In this document: in pieces, positions 10,443 through 19,700 of the stretch
How positions within the stretch are numbered: the first letter of the stretch is position 1
How the letters are laid out: every line of letters begins with the position of its first letter
Assembly: GCF_030687895.1 (NCBI RefSeq)
Contig: NZ_CP117452.1
Coordinates: forward strand, 1,443,501-1,507,500
DNA: 64,000 bases
Reading direction: 5' to 3'
Source of the DNA: Pseudomonas sp. FP198
GTDB taxonomy: Bacteria; Pseudomonadota; Gammaproteobacteria; Pseudomonadales; Pseudomonadaceae
Notes under the pieces: model-generated
Databases searched by the model: none
Told to the model about the DNA's origin: nothing
The model's input: only the letters and a program-made list of their open reading frames with translations
Translations under genes and position numbers: made by a program

Positions 10443-11423
10443 ATGACTGCCCATCGAATAGGTTTCCTGATTTGGCCCAGCACTAAAGCGTTGACGCTGG
10501 CGCTGGCCGAGGAGGCCTTGCGCGTTGCGCAGCGAGTGCATCCGGACGTGGTCTACGAGCTGTCCTTTTTGCACGCCGAGCCGCCGGCCGAGGGTGCCTG
10601 GCAACTGCCGGGCGAACCCTGGGCCGGCAAGCTCGAAGGCCTGCAGAAACTGTTCCTGCTGGCCGACGAGCCGCCGACGTCGCTGGCCTCGCCGCTAAGC
10701 AGCGCGCTCAAGCAGTTGGTGCGCGCCGGCTGTGTAATTGGTGGCTTGTCCGCCGGCGTCTATCCCCTGGCGCAATTGGGCTTGCTCGACGGTTACCGCG
10801 CCGCCGTGCACTGGCGCTGGCAGGACGATTTCTCCGAACGTTTTCCCAAGGTCATCGCCACCAGCCATTTGTTCGACTGGGACCGCGATCGCCTGAGCGC
10901 CTGTGGCGGCATGTCGGTGCTCGACCTGTTGCTGGCGGTGCTGGCCCGGGACCACGGCGCGGAGCTGGCCGGCGCGGTCTCGGAGGAACTGGTGGTCGAG
11001 CGCATTCGCGAAGGCGGCGAGCGCCAGCGCATCCCGTTGCAGAACCGCCTCGGCTCCAGTCATCCGAAGCTCACCCAGGCGGTGCTGCTGATGGAGGCCA
11101 ACATCGAAGAGCCGCTGACCACCGATGAAATCGCCCAGCATGTGTGCGTGTCCCGTCGCCAGCTGGAGCGGATCTTCAAGCAATACCTCAACCGCGTGCC
11201 CAGCCAGTACTACTTGGAACTGCGCCTGAACAAGGCCCGGCAGATGCTGATGCAGACCAGCAAATCGATCATCCAGATCGGCCTGTCCTGCGGCTTCTCT
11301 TCAGGGCCGCATTTTTCCAGTGCCTACCGCAACTTCTTCGGCGCCACGCCGCGGGAAGATCGTAACCAGCGACGCAGCAGCAGCCCGTTCGAATTGTCGT
11401 CGGTACCGTCGGAACGCGGCTGA
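10443..11423 (+). CDS. argR: AraC-family arginine-responsive transcriptional regulator
   Basis: A 326-residue Pseudomonas-type ArgR, unrelated to the E. coli ArgR repressor. The N-terminal two-thirds is a DJ-1/PfpI-like ligand-binding domain (GFLIWPSTKALTLALAEEAL...VIGGLSAGVYPLAQ). The C-terminus is an AraC double helix-turn-helix (TTDEIAQHVCVSRRQLERIF and IIQIGLSCGFSSGPHFSSAY). ATG 10443 gives the family start MTAHRIGF. It activates arginine uptake and catabolism in P. aeruginosa, and matching half-sites lie before aotJ and aruC. Its stop is only 5 bp from the convergent toxin gene's stop, with no terminator between. Confidence 0.95.
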   Translation: MTAHRIGFLIWPSTKALTLALAEEALRVAQRVHPDVVYELSFLHAEPPAEGAWQLPGEPWAGKLEGLQKLFLLADEPPTSLASPLSSALKQLVRAGCVIGGLSAGVYPLAQLGLLDGYRAAVHWRWQDDFSERFPKVIATSHLFDWDRDRLSACGGMSVLDLLLAVLARDHGAELAGAVSEELVVERIREGGERQRIPLQNRLGSSHPKLTQAVLLMEANIEEPLTTDEIAQHVCVSRRQLERIFKQYLNRVPSQYYLELRLNKARQMLMQTSKSIIQIGLSCGFSSGPHFSSAYRNFFGATPREDRNQRRSSSPFELSSVPSERG

Positions 11424-11428
11424 AACTT

Positions 11429-14400
11429 TTACCGGGTCGTCTCCAGTGGGTTACCTTGCGCATCCCATCTGGCCGCTGGCACGCCCAGGTCCTTCCCGGT
11501 TTGCTGGTAGCGGATTCGTAGACGGCCCAGGCCCTGTTCCGAAAGCGGGTTGCCACCCAGATCGAAGTCATCGCCAGCCTCGGCCCTCATCTCGAGGATA
11601 TCGGCGGGCAGGTCGGTGATCAGGTTATTGCTGAGGTCGAGTGTCACCAGCGCGGACATGTTGAAAACGTCTTCCGGCACCCGCCTCAGTTGCGAGTCGG
11701 ACAGCAATAAGGTTTTCAACCGGCTCATGCGCCAGACCTCTGGCAAAGTACCCAGCGGATTGCCGCTCAAATCCAGGTCTTCCAGCCCGGTCAATCCAGC
11801 GAGACGCCTTGCGTCGGCAGGCGTCAGCCGGATCCTGCAATTATGCAGGGCGAGGTCGATCAACTGGGGCCTGTTGAATATCGCTTCGGGCAGTTGCCCC
11901 AGGTTGAAGTCGGCCAGGGCCATGGTCTGGAGATTGGGAAAGCATTGGAGCAGGCCATCCACTGCGGTTGTGGCAGGGCCGCCTTGCAGATCGACTGTCC
12001 TGATGTGCTCGAACCGCGCATTGAGCCTGGGCATCGCGCCATGGATGTTCCCGGCGAACGCGAACCTGTCGGGATGCTCATCGGGGTCTTGCGAGAGGTC
12101 GCGTTGCCAGCAATCCACAAGCTTCTCTTTGAGCGCAGTGCGCCTGAGCTGCTCCTCTGCCAGGGCGGTCGGATCCAACAGGAACACGTCTTGCTGCCAT
12201 TGTTCGAGGTCAGCGTTGAGCTGAGCCAGTTCGCTTTCCAGCCGTAACAGCTTCCCAGGGACCTCGGCGAGCGTACCCGGCAGGTCGAAAATGAACCGGT
12301 TGGCATCCCTGCGGGTAAGTGAAGGATAGAGCGCCTGTACCCGTCGGCTCCATTCATGGGGGGCATCGACGCTCATGTGCCCGACGTTTTCCAGCGCATA
12401 GGTTTTCACCCGTTCGAGCGTCGCCTGGGAGAGTGGATTACCGGTGAGATCGATCTTTTTGCTGACCTCACCCGGCAGCTCGAACAGCGCGGGTGGCAGC
12501 TCGGTGATGCGGTTGCGTTCGAGCCTGGCGGTGGTCAGGTGCGGGCGTGACTCAAGCCCGGTTGGCACCTGAGCGATACCCGTGTTGCCCAGCTTCAATT
12601 GCCGCAGCTCTGCCATCCTGCTCACATCGGGGGGCAGGCCGAGGGGATTTTCGGACAGGTCCAGCACCCGCAACCGGGTCATGGAAGAAAGCGCGGCATG
12701 GCTGTTGGCATCCAGGGAAATCCGGCAATCGTTCAGCTTCAGTACCTCCAGATTCGGCAGGCCGGTGATCTGCTCCGGCAGTGTCGGGATCGGTATGCCA
12801 TCGATATCCAGGTGACGCAGGTTGGGAAAGGCCTGGAGGAATTCGACGAGGCCCTCGGTCGTGCTGTCGCCCGCCAATTGCAAATAGCTCACATGTTGGA
12901 AGCGCATCCTGAGCGTCGGCAATCGCCCTGGCATCGGTTCCTCCAGTTCCAATACATGGCTTGGCCTGGCTCGGCCGCCGGGAACCTCATCCAGGTCCGT
13001 TTCCCGCCGCAGGCATCGCTTGATCTCTTCAGCCCAGCGCTGACGCTTGAGGCTGGCGGCCTGGTATTCGCTGTTGCTCACCTGCGTCTCGGAGGCCCGT
13101 CGCGGTGTTTCGGCCACCCAGCGGGAAAGGTCCGTCTCCAGTGCCGCGTAGGATCGTTGCAGTGCGACCAATATCGAGCGGGCGCCCTCAGGACGGCTTT
13201 CCAGCGACCTGACCAGGTTGCGGATCTGCTCGGCGTTGAGACTTGGAAACAGATCTTGCGCCCGCTCCTCCGGCGTCGGTGATGCGCCCGGACCCTCGGC
13301 CGACGTGCCAGGCCGATAGCCATCCATGCCGCCGGGCAGGCGCATGGTGCTGCTGTCGTACTGGGGTTTGCGGATCGGGTCGCTGGCCAGCAGTTCGCGC
13401 AAGCTGTCGCGGTCCAGCGGGAAGCGGCCGATGGTCTGGCGCAGTCGCTCGCCTTGGCCGATGTGGATGTCCAGCGCGTTGCGTTGCGCATCGGGCAGGG
13501 CCTGCAGCACGCCTTGATAGATATCCGTCGGGCCATGCAGCTCGAGACCGGCATCATCAACCGGGGTATAGGCCAGGTCGTCGCCGCGAACCAGAGTCCT
13601 GACGATTTTTCCCTGGGGGGCGCCAATGCTGTCCTGCAACGGGCCTTTGAAGGAGTAGGCGCGCATGTCCAGGCGTACGTCCGGGGACCAGTTGGGCAGT
13701 CGATCCAGCGAATGCAGGACCAGCCGATCAGTGTCGGCCCCGCCGAGTTCATTCACATACAGGCCTTCATAGGCGCGAACGGTGCGGGTTTCCAGCAGCG
13801 TCCAGCGCGCCAGTTCATCGATGCGCGCCGAAAAACGGTTGGCGCCGATGCCCGTGTATTCCTCGACCGTGGCGTTGCGCAGCAGCTCTTCGGCGACGCT
13901 GCGAGGCAGGCCCTGATAGCGGTCCATCAGATTTTGTGTCATCGGATCAGCGAGGGCCTGCTTGGTGTCGTAGCGCGACTCGAACATTGACAGCCACTTG
14001 TCTTTGGCCAGCTTCGCCATCTGCTTGCGCAACCGGGCGACTCGCGGCCCGAGGCTGGTCGGCGGGAGGCCGGGCTCTTCCTCCAGCAGCGTCTTGATCT
14101 CCGGTTCGCTCAAGCCCTGCATGATCGTATCGAGAAGGGCTCCCTGGTTCATCTGCGCTTCGGGGATGTCGATCATGGGCAAGCGCGACGCGGGCGGATA
14201 GCTCCATATGACTTCTCCGGCGCCGTTGAGAAAGCGCAGCCCGCGGGTCGATGGCAACAGTCCATAGCTGGTCAACAGTTGAACTTGGGTTTGCGCATCG
14301 GCGCGGCGATAGAGCAGCGGATCGTCGCTCCCGATCAGGTCGATGAAGCGTTGCAGGTCCTGGGCGATCTTGAAACGCTCCAGCGTATCGGCCAGCAGCG

Positions 14401-16438
14401 GTGGCGCTGGTTCGTTGTTGATGTGCAGTTTGCGCAACGCGTCAGGGCGAGTACCGCTGACGGTGAGCATCTGCTGGAGTTGTTCGTCGGAGAATCCGTC
14501 AGTCTGTTCACCGAGACGTCGGATGAGCGTGGTGTCGTCCCAGGTCAACGGACGATCCAGTTCCGTTCGCCAGGCGCCGGCACCATTGTAGCTGAGCTGT
14601 GGAGCGTAGGCATCCGGGCGTGTCGGGTGCTCGATCTGGTAGATGCCTTCGCCGGCCTCCTGGTTGACGACGAAGCGCTGCGGGTCCAACTTCAGGATTT
14701 TTTGACCCAGGTGCTCATGCAGGCCGATCTGATCGGGGGCGCTGCTGCTGACCGGTTCGATTTTCTGGGCATAGGGCGCCAGGTCCGGGTGCCACAAGCG
14801 TTGCTGGCCATCGACGCGTGTGACCGGCATCAGGCTGTCGATGAATCTCCAGACTTCCTCTGGTAGTACCTTGCGCAGAATGCTCTCGGCTATCGGCACG
14901 CCAACCGCGAAACCGCCTAGCTGGAGCAGGGTTTCCATCACGCTCATCAGATGCTCGAAGGCCTGGCGCTTGAGCCCTTCGGCCCAGTCGAGGATGCCTT
15001 CAAACGTATCGTCCAGCAGTTGGTAAGCGGCGTAGCCGAGCATCAAGGCGCCGAGCACTGGTAGAAAGGGGGTGGCGACGAAAGCGACGATATTGACCAG
15101 TGCACTGGCGACCTTTGACAAAGCATCCCAGCGTTTCCAGCGAGCGTTGCGATCCGCGCTGGCAGTGGAAACGGCGATGGTTCGCGCATCGTTGAGGATC
15201 TTGTCCAGCTTGCGCCGGTAGAGGTACTGCATCAGCTCGCATGGGACCAGCTCTGCGCTGAACTGCAGGTTGGGCTGATCGATCGGGGTTTCTCGCCATG
15301 GGGGCCGGGAATCACCGGGAGCCGGTCGGTGCCATTGGATGGAAGCCAGCCGCTGGTTCAGCTCGAAGAAAAACAGCGGGCGCTCCTGATGGCCGACAAA
15401 GTGACTGAAAAATTGCTGGTAATTCTTGTCCCGCAGCTTTTGAGTCAATGCCGAGCTGAACAGCGTTGAGGAGGCGTATTCCTTGATCGGGGTGTCGGGA
15501 TCGTCAGGAATATAGGCCACCAGCGGCACGGGGTGCTGCGCCTGTTCAAAGTCCTGGGCGAACAGCACTATGCCGGTCAGCGCAACATCCATGATTTTCA
15601 GGCCATGACTGTACAGTGGCTGGCCGTCGAGCCGCATGCACGACGATCCGTCCAGCAGGCCCAGGACCTGCGAGTGGCTGTGCGCACTGATGTCTTTTTT
15701 CATCAGCGCCAGGTGCAGGGCGGCTTTCAGTGCCGCTGCCTGGCTTGCGCTGACCTGGCGCTGCAGTGCGCGAGTTGCGACGGCGTTGCCGATGCCCAAC
15801 TGTTGCTGGAGATAACGTTGGTACTGGCCGCCGATATCCAGCTTTCGACACGCGTGGATAAACGCCGGGATCGGCATCTGCTGCCGGAGCGACATCAGAG
15901 GTTCGAAGTGTCCGGTCTCTTCTTCGTTCGAACCAGGGCTGAGCTCGGCGACGTAGGTCGAGTCTGGTTCGTAGGCATCGGGCCTGGCCTCGTCCGGTTC
16001 AAAGTTGTGCAAGGCTGCGCCCAACAGGGAAACCTTCCATATCCGCGCGCCACCGGAGCTGATCGGCAGCCCGGGAATATGCTGTGGGACGTACAGCCAC
16101 AACAGGGTTTTTTCTACGTCCAGTGTCAAGCCGAACTGGCTTCTGAGGGCGGCTTCGAGCAACGGCCTGGCAAAGGCGTTGATGTCCTGCAAATCTTGCA
16201 GCTGGTCCTGGAGCGCATTGCGCGTTTGCCACTGGGCGGCGTTCAGGCGTTTCATCTGCTCGTGCTGGGCGGGCGTCGCGCTCAGCAGCCAGGGGGCCGA
16301 CAGAGGCTTGGTCTGCTTGAGATCAGTCTGTTGTTGTACGGAGGCCTTGCCTACCCACGGCGGGATGGCATCGAGCACGTGCTGGTAGTGGGATTTGACC
16401 GTGGTTACGATGTCGGCTGGGGTGATGGGTGCTTGCAT
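11429..16438 (-). CDS. giant DUF6543/LRR effector-like toxin without NEL domain
   Basis: 1669 residues from the ATG at 16438 (AAGG about 9 nt upstream); a 30-residue open extension to 16528 is mostly leader. The N-terminal part matches the dermonecrotic/RTX-like DUF6543 region and has a long hydrophobic segment near residues 447-475 (VAFVATPFLPVLGALMLGYA) that could insert into a membrane. There are two leucine-rich-repeat blocks, about residues 1178-1338 and 1473-1640, each preceded by a similar helical linker (DLFPSLNAEQIRNLV and ALYPSLTRRDANRFI). That is an internal duplication of roughly 295 residues. The protein ends right after the second block, with no NEL ligase domain and no CxD catalytic motif, unlike its neighbour. 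No signal peptide. Secretion route and target are unknown. Confidence 0.85.
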   Translation of the reverse strand: MQAPITPADIVTTVKSHYQHVLDAIPPWVGKASVQQQTDLKQTKPLSAPWLLSATPAQHEQMKRLNAAQWQTRNALQDQLQDLQDINAFARPLLEAALRSQFGLTLDVEKTLLWLYVPQHIPGLPISSGGARIWKVSLLGAALHNFEPDEARPDAYEPDSTYVAELSPGSNEEETGHFEPLMSLRQQMPIPAFIHACRKLDIGGQYQRYLQQQLGIGNAVATRALQRQVSASQAAALKAALHLALMKKDISAHSHSQVLGLLDGSSCMRLDGQPLYSHGLKIMDVALTGIVLFAQDFEQAQHPVPLVAYIPDDPDTPIKEYASSTLFSSALTQKLRDKNYQQFFSHFVGHQERPLFFFELNQRLASIQWHRPAPGDSRPPWRETPIDQPNLQFSAELVPCELMQYLYRRKLDKILNDARTIAVSTASADRNARWKRWDALSKVASALVNIVAFVATPFLPVLGALMLGYAAYQLLDDTFEGILDWAEGLKRQAFEHLMSVMETLLQLGGFAVGVPIAESILRKVLPEEVWRFIDSLMPVTRVDGQQRLWHPDLAPYAQKIEPVSSSAPDQIGLHEHLGQKILKLDPQRFVVNQEAGEGIYQIEHPTRPDAYAPQLSYNGAGAWRTELDRPLTWDDTTLIRRLGEQTDGFSDEQLQQMLTVSGTRPDALRKLHINNEPAPPLLADTLERFKIAQDLQRFIDLIGSDDPLLYRRADAQTQVQLLTSYGLLPSTRGLRFLNGAGEVIWSYPPASRLPMIDIPEAQMNQGALLDTIMQGLSEPEIKTLLEEEPGLPPTSLGPRVARLRKQMAKLAKDKWLSMFESRYDTKQALADPMTQNLMDRYQGLPRSVAEELLRNATVEEYTGIGANRFSARIDELARWTLLETRTVRAYEGLYVNELGGADTDRLVLHSLDRLPNWSPDVRLDMRAYSFKGPLQDSIGAPQGKIVRTLVRGDDLAYTPVDDAGLELHGPTDIYQGVLQALPDAQRNALDIHIGQGERLRQTIGRFPLDRDSLRELLASDPIRKPQYDSSTMRLPGGMDGYRPGTSAEGPGASPTPEERAQDLFPSLNAEQIRNLVRSLESRPEGARSILVALQRSYAALETDLSRWVAETPRRASETQVSNSEYQAASLKRQRWAEEIKRCLRRETDLDEVPGGRARPSHVLELEEPMPGRLPTLRMRFQHVSYLQLAGDSTTEGLVEFLQAFPNLRHLDIDGIPIPTLPEQITGLPNLEVLKLNDCRISLDANSHAALSSMTRLRVLDLSENPLGLPPDVSRMAELRQLKLGNTGIAQVPTGLESRPHLTTARLERNRITELPPALFELPGEVSKKIDLTGNPLSQATLERVKTYALENVGHMSVDAPHEWSRRVQALYPSLTRRDANRFIFDLPGTLAEVPGKLLRLESELAQLNADLEQWQQDVFLLDPTALAEEQLRRTALKEKLVDCWQRDLSQDPDEHPDRFAFAGNIHGAMPRLNARFEHIRTVDLQGGPATTAVDGLLQCFPNLQTMALADFNLGQLPEAIFNRPQLIDLALHNCRIRLTPADARRLAGLTGLEDLDLSGNPLGTLPEVWRMSRLKTLLLSDSQLRRVPEDVFNMSALVTLDLSNNLITDLPADILEMRAEAGDDFDLGGNPLSEQGLGRLRIRYQQTGKDLGVPAARWDAQGNPLETTR

Positions 16439-16492
16439 GAGTGTGGCCTTCGAAAGTGAGTGAAGGCGCCAGCAGAACAAAATTCCCCAAGC

Positions 16493-16512
16493 CAAAGGCA
16501 CTACATATGTAT
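16493..16512 (-). promoter_or_regulatory. shared toxin leader motif, copy 1
   Basis: Minus-strand ATACATATGTAGTGCCTTTG, identical over 20 nt to 21931-21950 and lying 54 nt before the toxin-1 start. It contains the perfect palindrome TACATATGTA. A promoter or operator role is inferred from its position before both paralogs. Confidence 0.5.
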
Positions 16513-16574
16513 AGCGCCTTGAATGCATGCAACGCCGCGAGGCGGCATTGATGCGCTGTACAAACTTTCAGAAG

Positions 16575-16704
16575 CTTCGCGAGCAGGCTCGCTCCCACAT
16601 TGCCGGGTGCTGGCCTTGTGGGAGGCTCGCTCCCACAGGTTTTGTGCTGAATGTAGAATTTGTAGCAACCTGAATCCCTTGTGGGAGCGAGCCTGCTCGC
16701 GATG
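16575..16704. repeat. three REP elements
   Basis: Elements at 16575-16600 (-), 16618-16638 (a shortened GTGGGAGGCTCGCTCCCAC palindrome) and 16681-16704 (+), all of the GTGGGAGCGAGC family. Confidence 0.85.
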
Positions 16705-16750
16705 GGGCTCGTCAAGCCGTCATTGCTGCCTGCCGAGCGCAGGCAAGGGG

Positions 16751-19700
16751 TTACAGCAGGCGGGCTTGGGTGAGCGCGTCACGGGTCAGCAGGCGCCGGA
16801 GCTCCTGACGCCGGTCGGCAAGGGCGCTGTAGGTTCGGTTATAGAGACTGTCCGGCATCTTACCTTCGGTCAGCACATCAGCTTCCGGCACGCTCAACTG
16901 ACTGGCGAGTTTGCTCAGTGTCTGTTTTTTCACAGGGGCCCGATCTTCCAGGCGGATATTGGACTCGACCCACTCGTGCTGCAGGTCTCGCAGCTGTTCA
17001 AGCCGCTCGGCCTGGGCTTCGTAGAGCTCATCGTTGCCTTGAAGCCTGCGGGCATGGGTCTCGCTCAGATAAGTGTCCCAGAACTCGACATCGAGGATCT
17101 GATTGACCAGGCCACCGTTACGCTCGCCCTCCTGCACCAGGCTGTAGGCTTTCACTATCTTCTGATCGGTGACGTCTGCCGTGTTGCGATAAACCATGTG
17201 CTCCGATACCCAAGGCAGTTCCAGGCTATTGGCCAATCGGGCCTGATAGGCCGTATGCACCTCTACCTCATCCACCGTGCCGGGTACGCCGTCGACTACC
17301 TCACTGGTGAACCGCAGGCCCAGGCCGCCCTTTTCCACAGGCAATACACGCTGCGCCACATCGGCGCGGGCGATCTCGTAGAGCTTGGTGAGTCGCGCTT
17401 TGCCCTGGGCCAGGCGGATCAGGTTTTTTTCCAGGGTCGGCGCATCGCTGCCTGCCCGAGAGAACTCGCAGAGCATTGTCTCGATACCCATGGCATTGAA
17501 GATCTGGGCTCCGGCATCTGCGCAGTTGGTAGGGGCGTTGGCCATTGTGAACAGTTTTTCGCGCAGCGCGGTGTCGTCATAGGCGGCATCGATCATCCGC
17601 CAGACCTTCCGGCTAAGCTCGGGGCGGTTTTTTTCATAGGCTTCCTGATCGCCTTCGGTTTCGAAGGCGTCGTCGGTTATTTCCAACCTGGCAATGACTT
17701 CGAAAAAACCTTGGGAACCGTGCTCGTTTTCCAAACGATCCCAGTTGTTTTTCTTCGCCTCTAGCTCCTGGCCCCGATAGCCCTCCAGCCAGAAAGCGCT
17801 GCCTTCGTCGCCTCGCGGCGGATACGTACGATGAGGATCGAGGCCCCAGGAGCGGCGGTAATCGGCGAGCTTGCTGTCGCTTTGCAAATCGAGCTTCTGC
17901 CGGTCCAGCTGAGTCTGGGCCACAATCCAGGCTTCGGGGGACGCGTCGTCGCAGACCGGCACGGTGGTTATCTCGTTGCCCAGCAACCGCAAACCAAAGT
18001 GCTCGGGTCTTGGCTGCGAAAACAGCCCCTTGGGCCAGTCGGTGATCTCTGTCCTGTCCAGTATCAGCCCTTCGAGATTCGGCAGGCCGCTGATGTCGGG
18101 AGCGAGTCCCAGTGGGTTTCGGCTGAGGTTCACTAAACGCAGCGACGGTAGTTTTTGCAGCCCAGCTGTCGTGGAGGGGTCTATCACGATCCGGTTATGC
18201 GAAAGGTCAATGAATCTCAGGGCCGGCAGGCTGTTCAATGCCTCCGGCAGGCGTAGAAGATTGTTGTCGGAGGCCGTCAGGACCCGGAGCTTGGGAAAGT
18301 TCGACAGGAAATCGGCGCTGAGTGAAGACAAGTCACAACCATCCAGGCTCAACTTTTTTACATGAATCAGTTTTTTACTCAGCGTGAGGTCTTCGAACCT
18401 AACGTTATTGAGCGGTATTCCCTCCAGGCGCAGCGTCGAATCCTCTGGCAGGACAAAACCCTCGGTCCAGATATGCGCTTTTTCACCCCGCAGCCAGGAC
18501 TCCTTGATCTTAGCGGCAATTTTGCGTTGTGCCGCGCGGATATTGCGGGCATTGATGTGGCGTGGCTGAGTGGACGCCCACCGGTCCAGCTCATCGAAAA
18601 GCTCCTGCTTTTCGTTTTCCAGTTCGGCGAGTTTTTGCACTTGCTCATCGGAGTCGAGCCGGCTGAGCATATCGGCGATCTGCCCCTCATCCCTGGTCGG
18701 ATAGATTTTTTTCAGCCGTTCAGTCAACGGGTTCTCTTCAGCGGGCACGGCTTCGGTCGCAGGCCTGAGTCGGCTATAGAGCGGGCCACGCAGCAAGGTT
18801 TCGGTCTCGCGGGAGACGGAGCTGCCAGCGGCTGGAAAGTCCAGCGCGGTGCGTATCTGGTCAGTGTTCTGGTATTGGTCGATCAGCCACTGTTTGAATT
18901 TCTCGCCTTGCTTGAAGCGCGAGGTCAATTTACCGAGGTTTTTCGGCGGCAAAGCGTTGAGCAATGCGCTGTGGAAGCGCTTGGCCGGGTGCAGCAACTG
19001 GTTGTCCGCGTCGCGCACCTCATATTTGCCCGGCTCTGTACGGACCAGTACCCGCTTGAGCGTAGCGCGCGACGGCTGATGGTTGGCGCGCAATGTGCCA
19101 TCCAATACCTTGTCCCGGACTTCAATGTGTACATCGCTGATCGCGTCGGAAAAGGCCGAGAGTGTGCTGAGCGTCAGCTTTTCCCCCTCAGGCGTCAGCA
19201 GGTCGTCTTCAAGAAGGCCTTCCTTGGCGCGGGTTATTCGGGTTTGTACGTGCATTTCCTCGGCCAGGTTCCGCAGTCGCAGGGGAGCTCTGTGCTGCTC
19301 GGTCATGATCGCCGTTTCCGCAGGTGTGGCCGTGTCGAGCAGTGTGCGGGTCACTGGGGCAGGCAGGTCTGCAACGGTGCTGTCGATCAAGGCAGTCCCT
19401 GGCGTCGGCCTGGGTTTCTGTTCGCGGTATTCCTGCTCGAAAATCTCACCTTTGCGGCTCGCGGCGCGGTCGGCCAGTTTTTCGTTCAGTCGCTGTGGGG
19501 CTTGTTCTTTCGGGGTCTGCGATCCGATCAACTCGCCGAGTTGTTGCTCATCGAGACCTTCGGCGATAAGCGGAGCAAGTTTGCCGCCGTTCAGATCCGC
19601 CAGGGAAATCCTGAAGGTGTCGGCGGATGGGACGGAGTTGCCGTGGTGATGAGGCGTGCCGGTCAGCGTGGCGTCGGCAAATACCTCCAGGGCTTTGTCG

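Larger units (their letters stand above)
16439..16750. other. spacer between the two toxin genes
   Basis: 312 bp holding the toxin-1 leader, the 20-nt motif shared with toxin 2 (16493-16512) and three REP elements (16575-16704). No gene is supported. Confidence 0.6.

Noticed and set aside
16439..16528. N-terminal extension of toxin 1 (and the similar one of toxin 2 at 21857-21955)
   Set aside because: The similar peptide YTYVV/PYICSAF comes from the shared DNA leader motif; ribosome sites and conserved protein begin at 16438 and 21856.
16575..16704. possible CRISPR-like array (repeated palindromic units)
   Set aside because: Units are REP elements of varied spacing and orientation; no constant spacer length and no cas genes.
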